DNA from: Acanthosepion esculentum | Lineage: Eukaryota; Mollusca; Cephalopoda; Sepiida; Sepiidae | Assembly: GCA_964036315.1 (NCBI GenBank) | Contig: OZ038478.1 | Location: forward strand, 149,315,683-149,379,682 | Length of the DNA: 64,000 nucleotides | Direction: 5' to 3' | In this document: positions 26,010 to 39,484 of the stretch, piece by piece | How the letters are laid out: each line of letters opens with the position of its first letter | Position numbering within the stretch: the stretch's first letter is position 1 | Notes under the pieces: model-generated | What the model was told of the DNA's origin: nothing | The model's input: the letters and a program-made list of their open reading frames with translations, nothing else | The model's database searches: none | Program-made: the position numbers and the translations under genes

Positions 26010-28976
26010 TACACTATATATTAACATAAGATTTTCACCTATCGACGCAAAATTTCTCACACATCCATAATTTACAATTTTTTTGAAAAGTCATTTTAGT
26101 TCTTCTTTCGAAAGTTTCCTCAAAGCATAATCAGAATTGCATCACATGAAGGCGATTTACTTGATTTATTTTTAATGATTAAATTGGAATGCAAAAAATG
26201 ATTTCCTTAATATATGCGGCCAATACATATTCGAATACAATCGACATTACTCTAGAATTCGAGAAGTACTGCTTTTTTCTTCCTTTTAATTTTGACATCC
26301 AAAAAATCTTTTTATTTTAGTTTTCATTTCCTATTTTTTAATTCGTTGAAAGGAGTTTATGTCTCCCGAGGGTTGTAAGGAAATTGCATCTTCAACAAGC
26401 ATCTCTAATATGAGCACACCTTTCTCTTTATTTCTTTTACACACACATATTTATTTACGGATATTTTATCTTTTTTTCTATCGTATGCATGGTCGACACA
26501 CCAATAGTTTGCTTTATTTTGAGGGGAAAAAAGAAAGATTTTATTTCTTTAATTTTGTGGCATTCTTTGTAACAGATCAGCTATTTGCTTTTTCGTCGGG
26601 TTTTATATTTAGTTCCGCGCACATATGTAACTCTCAACAACACAAAAGCATGCTGAAATATCTATGCACTTATTTTATTTGCTCAGATGCAATCAATTCA
26701 ATCTCTTTCATTGTCATTGCTTTCTTTTTCTGATTGTCATGCAGCGCCATACTGTAACCGTAAAACTTGAGTCTCTCTTGGGTATTTATTTGAATAACAT
26801 TAATAATAAACCAATTCCTTTCGTTTGAGGTATATGTTGTCTTCTCTACTTGTATTTGTATGACTGCAAATATTGCAGCCCTCTCACACACACAAGCAAG
26901 AATACACACATTTTTGTAGGACCTTTTCCTATATTTATTCGTTTAAAATCCATATAATTTTAAGTATATGGAATTCTTTACATGTACCGACTATTGAATG
27001 AATATTGTGCCTATATTTTCGTTAACTATAGATTAATCCTTTGTGATTAATATATATTCATATTAATTGTTTGAATTTAAAAGTAGAGTTGTCGAAGAGA
27101 AATGATACTGACCTGAAAAAAAAAAACGGAAGATGGAGCACATTCACAGAAGTGAAGGTAACCTGTATACGATGGATAAACTAATGGTAACAATTCTCTA
27201 TTTGTCTGGATTGAGAAAATCATTCTTTAAATGTCCTTGTGTATGAATATTTTCAACGTTGGTGTAGGGCCGTGAATCTCCAAGAAATGCTAAACCAAAG
27301 ACATTCAAACGAGAAAGATTCACCTGTAGGGTCGTTGTGCGGTTAGGTGATTGATCCTGCAGGTTTGGACAACTGTGATGGAGCCGAATAAAGGAACATA
27401 AATTGCGGTTACTCAACGCCAGTCTCCTTGACGTGAACTCGCTCATGTTAGTCTTTACGCACGGATTATACACACTATGAAAATATCCCAAACGATATAT
27501 ACAGATTTAAATATATCTATTGACATCAAAAAGATATGGCTGTTGATATATTCCTATTGCCAAGTATCCAAATAGTTTCACCATCTTCAACTAATATATC
27601 TATTTGTCTACCTTAAAAAACGCGTATATATCAGTTCTATTCTGATTTACTGTCAATCCATCTTTACATCTATTATTTTCCAGATTTTATCATTCCTTAA
27701 TAGCTCTTTCTGTCCGTCTGTGTCACATTTATGTTAGTACATCCACGTCTGTCATACTGATTAAATATCTGATTTATTTTTCCAATCGGGTTCGTTATAT
27801 ACCATAAAAAACTCTTGGTAAAGATATGCAGCCTCTCTTCTCCTCTTTAATATAGATGACAAAATGGGCTCTGTATCCTTGATTGGAAAGCAGTCTAGGA
27901 GAAGTAAAAATGAATTCAAACCAGGCAGCAGGGTGTCGGGCACTTCCGGACTATCTTAATCAACACACACACCACTGCTATTATGGCTTAAATCAATGTG
28001 TTGCCCTTAAGAGCGTAATAGTTTGCAGGACTCATGATTGTGAATTTCTGTTTAATTTCCATATACTTTTTACTGGTTTCTGTAGAAGTATTTGCTTCAA
28101 AGTTTTATGTGGGTTAATCGTCCATTAGACATACGTAATTATTCACTTTTCTTCTTCGTTTTCCAAATCAAACTCAAGCTGATGCTCATTAATAGTATTT
28201 CATTGAAGACATTGCTATGGATTTGTTATTTCACACTTATATATCCTTTATTTCATCCCTGCCAAAGATTTCACTTCCACTACGATCTTAAGTAAGCTGT
28301 CAGTCAGGACATCGTAAGTGATTTCGAAACTCACTTCGTATCCTTCAACTGTTAAATTAAGAAAATAATCGATTGTAGTTTATATTCCTTTCTTTTTGTT
28401 GTTGTTTTTTCTTTTATCTGAAGTGGAAATTGCCCGGTTGATTTTTTAATATTTCTTTCGGATGATTTTTCTTATCTGCTATATAGATTTCATTTTTACT
28501 AATTGAAGCATTCTTCATTCCCACACGTCGGCTTTCACATTCCTTCTCTCTATATAATTCATTCATTCTCAATGTTTCTTTCTTTTCAGTTTTCCATGGA
28601 AAAAAAATTGTCATCAACACATTTGCAACCTGACATATTATATTATTTTACGTTAGTTATTTTCCTTTTGTTTAAAAGATTTCATATGCCGTATATATAT
28701 TTGAATACGTCTTTGCTTAGTTTTCATTCATTCAGTTTTCTTTCATTTAATCCTCACATCTGCTCCGCTCCCTCAACATACGAATATGAAATATATTGGT
28801 TTATTATTTTATGAGTAAACTTCAAACATATAGTCGTTTCTCATTTCATCCTTCCAATTTGTTTGTTTAAACTTTATTATTGCATTTATGCTTTAAATCT
28901 AGTGAAATAGACCCATTTTTCGACTAGAATGATGTTCACTGTACATAAAGTCGCACTAAATGTAATTAGTGTTATG
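26008..28976. other. 3 kb without supported gene
   Basis: T-rich upper strand with scattered short frames (longest about 124 codons at 26359-26733) lacking recognisable motifs. A less AT-rich block at 27230-27480 has a 97-codon minus-strand frame that I cannot identify. A host UTR, intron or old element are all possible. Confidence 0.5.
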
Positions 28977-29392
28977 GGTCCTTACCTATAACTACAGAAA
29001 TAACTACAAAATGAACTCTTCCTAACACTATGTATACTACGCCTCTCAAGAGAGAGGTCCTTACCTATAACTACACAATGAACTCTTCCTAACATTAGGT
29101 ATACTACGCCTCTCTCGAGAGAGGTCCTTACCTATAACTACAGAATGAACTCTTCCTAACACTATGTATACTACGCCTCTTAAGAGAAAGGTCCTTACCT
29201 ATAACTACACAATGAACTCTTCCTAACACTATGTATACTACGTCTCTCAAGAGGGAGGTCCTTACCTATAACTACAGAATGAACTCTTCCTAACAGTATG
29301 TATACTACGCCTCTCAAGAGAGAGGTCCTTACCTATAACTACAGAATGAACTCTTCCTAACACTATGTATACTACGTCTCTCAAGAGTCGAG
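28977..29392. repeat. 67-bp minisatellite with internal palindrome
   Basis: Six units begin with GGTCCTTACCTATAACTACA at 28977, 29056, 29123, 29190, 29257 and 29324. The last five start exactly 67 bp apart. The first unit is 12 bp longer, through a local repeat of AACTACA-type sequence. Each unit ends in a CTCTC(A/G)AGAGAG-type inverted repeat that can form a hairpin. Confidence 0.95.
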
Positions 29393-31610
29393 CCGATAGT
29401 AGTTCACTCCAAACCAGACTGACAGTCATACTAACACCATCCACATCTTGTATTATTATTCCGTGTCGGAATTATATATATCGTCGTTATTTCTGCTCTT
29501 GTGTTCGTGTTGATCTTCCTTGGTCCTAACCTGGACCAGAACACTTACTTAATGCAATTAACTTGAGATTTAACTATTCTGTTTTTCTCAATCTTCCTTC
29601 TCTTTAATTTGGTTCAGTAAGAGCATACTAGTCGTAGTATTAAGTCGTCCCGTGATAATGAAATTTTGAGAGCAGCCTTTAAATCTCAATCAAAACAACG
29701 ACTCCAGCGTTGTGCGCAAGGATTAGAATAATGACACAGACCAAAATGTAAATTAAGTAGAAGAACTTTATAAACGAAAATGCACATGTCCCAATGCCAC
29801 TATCGGAATATCCTCAACAGTAAACTTTTTCCAAATGCTATATAACAATTTGTTCCCAAAATGACAGATTTCCTGATCCTGCAATAAGAGTTTTCCTATC
29901 GTGAAATTGACTTTTTTTGACGAGTGTGATCCCCGTACAATAATATTCTGATATTTTGCTGGTGTTTTAATATTTTAATCTATTATATCTCCTTGCAAAC
30001 TACTCGGTAATTAGAACATACGTCTTCTAGAGTGTTCCAAATTTTGTGACATAAATACCAGTTTTCATTTTGTTGAAATATATAACTTTCAACACTGTTG
30101 GTAACATTGTGTAAATTATGTATGCGTTAACTTTAACTATTAATATTGTGAAAGAGAAGTGTCCAGGCGTTTTATAATCTTTCTCTCTGTCTAATGCTTA
30201 AGCGCTTTTTCTCTCGTGAATTTACAGAATCATAAACTCAAGTGGAGAGTTTGGAAGAATATTGATGCGAACGTTAGTAAATGCTTTTTTATACGGGTTA
30301 ATGTCATGTACAATTCTTTTAGTAAAAGCGAAAGGAAAGGTATTTAGTCGTATATATAGTATACACAACCACGACACAAAATGAAGATAGAAAGAATGAT
30401 AAAACAGATTAGATAATGAAAGAAAGTATTGGAAATCACCAGAAATTATTATCATCATGGAATATCAAAAGCAATACAAAATAGGAAAGGTAGGAAATGG
30501 GAATATAAAAAGCCCGTGAAAAATGTATAAATTACAGTAAATGACAAAATAATTGGAACAACCTTCAATTCATTTATGCATATGAACAAACACAGGAGGA
30601 GAAAGAAAACACTAGACGAAATAAAAAGAAATACAAACAACACATAAATGTTGTAGCAAACACTTAAGCATAACGATGTCCCAAAAGTTGAAATGAATGC
30701 CTCAGGATTATTTTAAATTCCGAATAAAAGCTTAAACAAATTTTCATCAAACCTTAGAAGGACATACTATGCAAACATCCATGTAACAGTTTAATTAAAA
30801 TAAATGCTCGGAGGAAATATATTTCTCCAAGTGGGACATATTAAATAAAGCATTATAGACAACGGTAGATGAGGCCAACCCAAAGGATAAGAACGCAAGA
30901 AAAAACTGGCAATAGATGTAACAACGGTTGTCGTAAAAAGGAGTACATAATGCTACTATAATGACCACATATAAAAATGTTAAACAAATTCATTTAGAAT
31001 AAATGCAAGCAAGTGCAGTAGGAATAGCTCAAAGGGAAGTGTACACAGATAGAATTATTGACAGTATAAGCAAGCATAAAATAGAGTAAGACATAAAAAA
31101 CGCTATTTGACAGAAGACATAATTTCTCACAACAGAAAACGAATGGATATAGCAAATATGAAATTAATACATCGGGAAATCCCACAAAAACCAAATCTTT
31201 CTTCATTCGGTAATTATTTGGTGATATCATCGAAGATCAATAATTATCAAACCTAACAATCTCTTACAAAACCGATGACTACAAGTGATGCAGTTTAATA
31301 GAGGGATAATGTGGAAGGAAATAAAAACTATACAACAAGATCTGTGTGTTTTTGGTCCTAGTCGGTTATTTACATATTTTAGAAGCGGTTTGTAGCCATG
31401 GGGAGTAGGTTGCAAATTGGTTGGCGCGTGATGATGTCTACCGGACCATATCAAAGAAGTAAATATAAGTGACACTTAGAAGATACCAAGACTCTCGTGT
31501 CGTAACTGATCTTATTTGGAACTATAACAACTTCCGGTTTAGATTATCATCATAATCTATTTTCAAATCACACAAAAGTGGTAATCACATAATGCACTAT
31601 TTTATTAAAC
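29393..31610. other. 2.2 kb without supported gene
   Basis: AT-rich with small frames on both strands, none with known motifs. A phrase CCTAACCTGGACCAG near 29523 follows the minisatellite. It may mark the edge of an unidentified element. Confidence 0.45.
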
Positions 31611-31616
31611 TATAAA

Positions 31617-32695
31617 TTTAAATTGGCGTATCTTCCATCCAACAAAATCGGGCATGTAGATGGTCTTTCGAGACTAATACCAAAGAAAACGGAGACTTTA
31701 GAAGATTCCGTAATTGCAGCTCTACGATATGAGGAAGATATTAGAACATCATTATGTAGCAGAATTCGAAACCTCCCCGTCACACTACAGCAAATAAGAA
31801 ACGAAGCAGTGAATGACGAATTTATAAAGGAAACGAAAACAAAAATTGCAGGAAATGATAAGCATATATCAGACAGTTTTTCGTTATGTGATAATGTTCT
31901 ACTATATAATGAAAGAGTAGTAACTCCGACAACGCTACAAAGGCGAATCCTCAAGGATTTTCACATGAGCCACCCAGGAAAGAACAGGATGAAATCCTTA
32001 ATGCGAAGTTACGTGTACTGGACTTTGGCTACAAGATATTATACAAATGGTGGACAAATGCAAGGGCTGTACCTTAGCAGTCAAGGCACCTCCGATCACC
32101 CATAAGCCACGGTCTAAGACAGATCGACAGTGGTCGAGAATCCATGTAGATTTGGCAGGTCCATTAGAGGGTTTCTACTACTTGATTGTAGTAGACAGTT
32201 ACAGTAAATGGCCAGAAGTATTTCGTTGTAGAAAACCTACTTCTGAGACTACAACAAATTGCCTTCACGAGCTGTTTGCTCGTTTCGGAGTGGTTGATTG
32301 TCTAGTTAGCGATAATGGGACACAATTTACATCTGCGGATTTTCAAGAATTTTGTTAAACTTTTCAAGTGAAACACATCAAATCCCCGCCATATCACACA
32401 AGATCAAACGGGCAAGCGGAGAGGTTTGTAGATACATTAAAAAGAGCACTAAGTAAAGCTTATGAGGTACCAACAGAAAGGGCGTTACAAGAATTCTTGC
32501 AAGTGTATAGAATTACACCGAACAGTACTACGCCATCGGCATTATCGCCGGCGGAAGTAATGTTCGCCCGAAAAATTAGATCGGTATTCGACAAATTACT
32601 GCCAAAAGATACAAAGCAATCACCAACGTTGCTTTTACAGCTCATACGATTTTTAAAAAAATATTTCTTCCTTGCTATGTTTGACAAATAAATAA
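31617..32695 (+). pseudogene. Gypsy fragment: RNase H end to integrase core
   Basis: The fragment starts at the end of RNase H (GHVDGLSRLIPKK, a typical NxxADALSR-type motif) and runs through the segment before integrase (NERVVTPTTLQRRIL). It then has an HHCC finger (FHMSHPGKNRMKSLM ... CKGC) and the DDE core: IHVDLAGP, VSDNGTQF and NGQAERF are all present. A frameshift lies near 32040 and a TAA at 32356-32358. It is related to but distinct from elements 1 and 2. It shows the RNase H-to-integrase stretch that they have lost. No LTR was found at either side and the integrase C-terminus is missing. Confidence 0.85.
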
Positions 32696-32809
32696 TTCGT
32701 CCATATTATGTTAGCGAGATCACGGTTAATAAAATATGTATAGTTACCCTGAACCTTTATCCTATGCCCCCAAACAGATCGACCGGTGTTACAAAACATC
32801 ATCGGGGTA

Positions 32810-32812
<3 letters not shown>

Positions 32813-32893
<81 letters not shown>
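32813..32893. repeat. (TA)n microsatellite
   Basis: About 80 bases of TA. Confidence 0.95.
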
Positions 32894-32896
<3 letters not shown>

Positions 32897-35200
32897 TAAA
32901 TTGAAGTCGTTCATTCATGGTGGGTTAAGGTGAAGGAACGAGAGAATCTTATTTCTGAAAACATAAAATATTCCTTCGAGTGTATATTAAAACGGACAAT
33001 AATTTAAAAAAAAACAAAAACGTAAAGGAACAACTGCACCTAAGGAACATGACTGTAATTGTCACTATCTCATCCGATAGTCTGGATGTTCCATCCGAAT
33101 TAAAATCATGTCTCTTTTTTACACCTGTGTAAACATTTCGACTTTCACTTAGACGGAGACATGATATGTTGACAATATCCAACAATATATTTTCAATCGA
33201 CACCTTCAATTATAATATGCGAAGTATAACATAAATACAACTGTATATCATATTTGTTGCATGTATATTATACATTTAATTTATATATTGCTTCCAACAT
33301 TTTAAATAATCTGTAGAATATTTAGCCTTGTACTCAATCCATTCAACTGTGAAGGTTATTACCACTTGGTCTGAAAATGTGGCAACGATTAAGGACTATA
33401 AATGAAATAACTATATCCTCCTCTTTGTCTTTTCTCCCTCATTTCAAAATAAACATGCCGTAGATAGCAATAACAACACGATGATTTGTCTCTGCTGTAG
33501 ATAATATTGTCCTCCGGCGAATGAACTGCAACACATACAATATTACCCACATTTTTTTGTTTGAAAATACACCAAGAAAATGTTTATTTCTCCATTTACA
33601 TATGAGGATATGGACTGTCATTGCATTAAAAACAAAACAAGCTGGTAGAACAACTACCAAAAATTAATTAATAAAACAAACATTACAAACATCCCTGATA
33701 TGAACACACAAATGCGCCCACGCAGAAATTCAACAAATGGGGAATATCTTTAAGCGAGAAACCTGAAGGCATCTTCTGGCAACAAACAAAAATACCGCGA
33801 AAGTAATACTATGCATCATTTCGGTATTTTTCCAGACTGGGAAATCCTTAGGAGAAAATCTCGACCACAGAACATCGTACACCAATTTGTTTCCAACATG
33901 ACAACGGACACAAAAATTAATATTCTCAACAAATTAGGGATAATCCGAAGCACATCGCAAAATCCCAAATTGAAGTTCACAAGAAATAATCCACAATACA
34001 AAGCAACCCTTTTAAATGATGATTCACCAAATCATCAAATCTTGAAAAATTCAGCACGTGTGGACAAACATTAGATAATCACTGCAGCCTAAACTTTTGT
34101 CTCAGTCAGTAGGCAAGCTGTCTTCATCTCATGATACTACTTAGCCATTTCTGCTTTGAGTCACGATCACGGCATAGTTTTTCACCAAGTTCCTTCCTCT
34201 GTTGTCGCAACCAATAGCGGGCAGGGGTTTTTAATTTGACCGCTATCAGACTTATAAAAATTCAATAACGTCTGTTACTTTCTGCCGAAGCCGAAGAAAA
34301 TTCACAAATCCGCCGAAAAGTACTTCATCTGGAAAAGTAATTTCGTTCTATATGCCGATAACATTTAACAAGTAAACTTGAAACATGATATTTTAAAAAT
34401 CCAAAATTTTACAAGTGGACAAAAGTTTAAGAACTGGCGAAATAAACGCAAAGTTTTTTTTATAAGAAACCAATCGATGTAATAGATGTCAAGAATGTAA
34501 ACACAAAGGAGAAGGAAATTTGTGATACACAACATTTCAACACAGGGAAACAAAAAATATGCAAACTTTCTTCAGATAAATTTGAAGTTTAAACTCGATT
34601 ATCATGCTAGATTTTTTTTCAAATGTTCTAAGTAATCATGTCTCGACATTAGTTAACAAACTCAACAAATTTACAAATGCCATAGTATTCGCCTCGATGT
34701 TACTTTTGTGTCTCTAGAAAATCCTCACAAAACGAATCCATTCAAAATAAACGATATTGAAGCATTGGTAAACAATGCACAGTCAACAACTATAAAGCAC
34801 CATTGGCCATTCTCTCAATTCTATGCCACTAACACAGTAGCATATTATTCATAACTTGCTAAATTCTGATAGACAAAAGATTTCTACAACGCATAAAGAT
34901 ATACAGTTTCTAAAATATTTTCCTTCCCGGACATTACTTTTCTTCAATAAATATTGTTATATGCATAAAATGAGATCAGAGAAAAAATAACAAAGTTTAG
35001 AAAATAATTTGCGTATATACATGCATTGTTAAAATATTCACCTCTATTTTTCTAGGATAATTTTCGCGTTTATATAAAATATTTCAAATGCTTTATCTAC
35101 GCTAAAGAATGACTAGACACGCATCATCTTAATTATATTGCTTTATTACTTTATTTAAACACCCCACACTGCGTATATATAATTCCGTCAATGTATAGCT
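32894..35200. other. 2.3 kb without supported gene
   Basis: AT-rich with small frames only; no family recognised. Confidence 0.5.
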
Positions 35201-35204
35201 TTCA

Positions 35205-35250
35205 TTAGTCTGATGAAGTTTACTTAGGCGATGAAACGCGTTATATATCT
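35205..35250 (+). ncRNA. Hammerhead-like motif
   Basis: CTGATGA (35210-35216) and GAAAC (35233-35237) are separated by 16 bases, followed by GCGTTATAT. The spacer contains AAGT/ACTT complementarity but not a helix II in the standard register. It may be the 3' tail of a PLE. Confidence 0.3.
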
Positions 35251-36688
35251 TTTTCCATTATTTCATGCACCTATCTAACCGTATTCTGATGTATATGAAT
35301 TTTATATCATATCCCCCTATTTTTGACAGTGCAGTGTATATAATGAAAATATCACACATATTTAATTAGTTGTCTATTTGGTTGTATATAATACATAGGT
35401 ATATTTCTTAATACAAATATGAGTTTCTGTGATACCGTTTCATATAATTCACTAACAATAATGTAAATAACCTGGCATATCAATACGATATATATTTGTA
35501 TGTGTGAGACACTTTTACAGACATAGTCTCATTGCTTTAATCTATCAGAAAGAAGAATATGTTAATATGTGTTTGTGTCGATAAAGTGACTCAGTCATCA
35601 CCCCTGAAAACCTCATATTAGTGAACCACGGAACAGACGTCAAAAGTGATTCGATCTTTCTAATACCAAACCGCAAAGATCGAGACATGACGAGATTTTA
35701 TTTCCCTAGACGAGATCGAAACGAAGAAGGTAATATCTTGTATTCAAGTCTCTTAGACACTCGTTTTTGTTATCTCTCAGCCTTAAAAGTAGCCAGTCGC
35801 ATAAACTTTAACCTCACACCCATCACTGCCATCTCCGACCATGATCACTCCACACACTCCATTTCAGAAGTATCCACTTAATTCTCGGCCAAAGAATATC
35901 TCCATTACATTTAGCCACACCCCGACGCGATCAATATGGCGTCAGTAGATTTCCCTAGTGGCCTCCCTTAGTTATTGGCTTTAAGCGTTTCTCCGTTTGA
36001 CGTGTGTAATGGGCGATCGCCCAAACATTTAGCTGCAGAGAAGACAGAATGAGTTACACAAAGAAGATAAAAAGGCGGGGGAAACAGGTTTAAAAGGCAG
36101 CAAGGGTGGAAAACGTGAAGAAAAGGTTTAAAAAATTAAGAAAAAAAACGTTAATGGAAACCTAGAAAATATCGATTAAATCAAAAGAAATATGTACGAA
36201 GAAGAAAGAAAAAACTAGCAGAAAAATCGGCTCGAAATGAAGGGTAACAAGAAAATGAATAAATAAAATAGAAAGAGATAAAAATGAATGAAACGTAATA
36301 AATAACATACAAAATATAGAAAAGTAAATTTACGCGTATAGACAAAATAAATAAATATTATTTGAAAGATTGCAAAGATGTTGCGAACAATTGAATTGAA
36401 AATGTGCTAAGAATAATAAGAAATAAAAGAGAAAATAGCTAAATGGTGTTGAAAGCTAAATGAGAAGGGTACAGAAAATTAGGGAAGATGTACAAGACAA
36501 CAATCAAATATAACAAAGATAGTCACTGAGAGAGTGTGAGAAAGATAAGGAAAAGCATATATAAAATGAAGAGATATCGAAAATGCATCCCCTGCCCCAA
36601 AAAAGAGAGAGAAATCAGACACAAAAATCATGCGTTAGCGTTATGGAAAATGGGATGATTGCAGTAAATGAGGACACAGAAGGCGAGA
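35251..36688. other. Unannotated sequence
   Basis: No gene supported. A less AT-rich block at 35900-36060 holds an 8-base palindrome, GGCGATCGCC-like. From 36060 to 36660 the sequence is strongly purine-rich on the plus strand. Confidence 0.5.
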
Positions 36689-36690
36689 AG

Positions 36691-36691
<1 letters not shown>

Positions 36692-36779
<88 letters not shown>

Positions 36780-36782
36780 TAA
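36692..36782. repeat. (TA)n microsatellite
   Basis: About 90 bases of TA with one TG interruption. Confidence 0.95.
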
Positions 36783-37316
36783 ATGAATAAATAATTTCCC
36801 AAAACAAGAAAAAGTAATTGAATATAATTTTCCGTTCTTCAAATTGTACTATTCTGATTTAAAAATTGGTGTGGGATTTAGAGACAAAATTTTTATAAAC
36901 AGTGGGGAAATATTTCATTTCACTCATCCGTGTCTAAATACAAGGAAAGTGACAAGCTGTTTGAAAGGTTTTGAAAACTGAGATGGAATTAAACTGAAAC
37001 GTACACAACTTATTCTGCAAAACTTTTAAAATGAACCACAAACGTTGCTGATTGTGAGTTACATGATTGAATATATGGGCATATATTGTTTCTAGAAAAT
37101 CTACACAGAAAGCAAAAATATAACGATTTTATATAAAATAATGGTAATCATGACATATTCACTTTTCAATAATTTAGAGAATAAAAACTTGGTAGCTGCA
37201 GCACATAACTTTACATATTTTTTGCATGAGCCACGCATGTGAGCTGTTTGACACGGGCAGCCTATCTGTTCCGAAGAATGCAGAGTAAATTTGAAATAAA
37301 GGAAACAAAAAATAAT
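36783..37316. other. Unannotated left flank of Gypsy element 2
   Basis: About 530 bases with no gene or repeat that I recognise. Confidence 0.5.
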
Positions 37317-37321
37317 CAAAA

Positions 37322-37609
37322 TGTTGTGTAGGATCCACCTAATCTGCATAGGTGACTATCAACTATATAAATAATGGTTGGTACCGGAAGACGAGGGAAT
37401 AGGAATCACGAGATCCAACTAGAGACTCTGATCGACTGCGACTAGTCAACACATTCTCCAGGAACGTCTTCCCAGAAATATACAGAAATACTATATGTAC
37501 TTATTGTGTACACTTTCTTGTTATAATACATTCTTGTTCTAAGTAAATTTTGTGTTGCATTATTATTCCATGCATTAGGCGAGATTCAACAATGAGTCAA
37601 GACTCAACA
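37322..37609 (+). repeat. 5' LTR of Gypsy element 2
   Basis: 288 bp, TG...CA. Differs from its 3' partner near the start (TGTTGTGTAGG against TGTTGGGTTGG) and at one site near 37399. Confidence 0.95.
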
Positions 37610-37610
37610 A

Positions 37611-37735
37611 TGGCGACGAAGTAGAACGAACCATACGTCAAGTTTCAACAATGGCCACAAAGTAGAACGAACCATACGCCAAGTTCAACAATGGCAAAGA
37701 AGTAGAACGAACCATACGGAAAGAAGAAAGAATTA
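37611..37735 (+). promoter_or_regulatory. Primer-binding-site region in three tandem units
   Basis: TGG-starting units at 37611, 37652 and 37692 repeat the LTR-end/primer-site junction, as in element 1. The last spacing is 40 bp because one T is missing. Confidence 0.7.
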
Positions 37736-38301
37736 ATAGTGAGAGTTTTCAACATTTGGGACAAGTCATTGAAGAACCCAGGCTGAAAAAAAAAACTATT
37801 AATTCAAAGTCCAACGTTAACGTAACGACGAAGGATTCTGAACTTCTGGATATGTAAAACTCGTTAAAAGACGACTAAGCATAAAGGAACGTTCACTCAG
37901 AAAAATTGAAAGGTGTCGTAAACGAATAACGGTAATTTTATATAAAAAAATTATCTACAACGAGACCCCCGCTAAAAAGAAAAATTGGCCGACTACAAAA
38001 ACATGCATGGATTTAAAAGGAGCACAAATACACCGTGTCGACTTTGAAAGGTAACAAACTTTAAAAAATTATTTTTTTAAAATTATTTGTTCAACAATAT
38101 AGTGACTAATTACCTCTGATAAGAAAATCAGACGTTGTCATTGAAATACGCGAACAGAAGTCGAAAAAAAAAAGAAGTCCGACGCTCTTTGTTCACGAAA
38201 AAAAAAAAAATACCAAAGTTGATTAGCACGGGCGTGAATGTAAAAACAAGTCATAAAAATTAAAAGTCGTACGTTGTTTCGATTTTTTGGTCAGCTCATA
38301 T

Positions 38302-39400
38302 GATATTCGTGGATTAAAAGTATATTCCTTGTTGCATGAACACTATCAGCTAAAAATGGATGAACTATCCAAAGTCATATCTGAATTATTCAAATCCCAG
38401 CAGGAACAGTTTGCCTTATTTATAAGGGAACAACAGATAGCACAACAAAAATATCAAGAACGTCAAGAGGAAAGACAACAAGAACAACAAATAGCGCTGC
38501 AAAAATATCAAGTTAAACAAGATGAAAGACAACAAAAATATCAAGAAAAACAAGATGAAAGACTTTTAGAAATTCAAAAGTTAACACTGGAGAAATTAAA
38601 CAACTATCAGGCAAATGAGGGAAATTCTTCATACTCTAATAACACCATATTTAAACTTTCAACTATGTGCCAGACGAAGAAAAAACGTTTGAAGCGTACT
38701 TTAAACGGTATGAAGATATTTTCTACACAGACTGTGAAAACTGGTCGAATTCAAGAAAAGTCAGTCTATTACTAAGAAAGCTAGGTACAGCAGAACATAG
38801 CAAATTTGTACATTTTATTCTACCGAGAAAAACAACTGAATTGGAATTCTCGGAAACAGTGAAATTGCTAAAAGAGCTGTTTGGAGCAAATATGTCGCTT
38901 TGGCATAAGCGATGGTTATGCATGAATGTCTCTAAATCCGACGATCAGGATTACTTAACATATGCATCTATAGTAAATAGACATTGTGACAATTTCAGAT
39001 TGGCAGAGATTACGGTTGAAGAATTCAAGTGCTTAATTTTTGCTCAAGGACTGGTATCCAGTAAGAGTGCCGAAATAAGACGTAGAGTTTTGTCTAAACT
39101 CGAATCTGAACAAGGCCTTACCCTGCAAAAGTTAGCAGAGGAGTGTCAACGGGCCGTAAGTTTAAAGAAAGAGTTGCAAAAAATCGAAGAAGCTGGTATT
39201 GCTTATATTAAAAAAATAAAAAAGCAGTCAAAGTACCCATTAGAGAAAAATTGGAGAAAAAATTCAGCGTATTATAATAATAGACAAGAAAATAAAAAGA
39301 ACGAAAATAAAAAGGTCCCACCATATAATTGCAGACGCTGTAACGAAAGACATTGGGAGGTAAATTGCCCATATAGAAATAAGAAATGTTTCGTGTTCCA
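38302..39400 (+). pseudogene. gag of Gypsy element 2, one frameshift
   Basis: The N-terminal coiled coil is longer and intact here (38302-38640), with repeated QQKYQ.KQDER units; the first ATG in frame is at 38356. A 10-base loss near 38655 relative to element 1 shifts the frame. From 38667 the capsid-like part, zinc knuckles and protease are in one open frame. In the first knuckle CRRCNERHWEVNC is intact. In the second, the middle cysteine is lost (CFVFQKNGHKGSCC), a change that would weaken RNA binding. Where element 1 has a stop at 17164, this copy keeps tryptophan. Confidence 0.85.
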
Positions 39401-39484
39401 AAAGAATGGTCACAAAGGATCGTGTTGTAAAACGAAAAAATTCAAGAGCCGAATTAGACAAACAAATTCGAATATCAAATCAGA

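Noticed and set aside
26359..26733. 124-codon frame, candidate small membrane protein
   Set aside because: The frame is hydrophobic only because the strand is T-rich. There is no signal-peptide logic, known motif or second copy.
27198..27491. 97-codon minus-strand frame as a gene
   Set aside because: No motif, no neighbouring exon signals that I can support, and no sign of splice structure or repeat copies.
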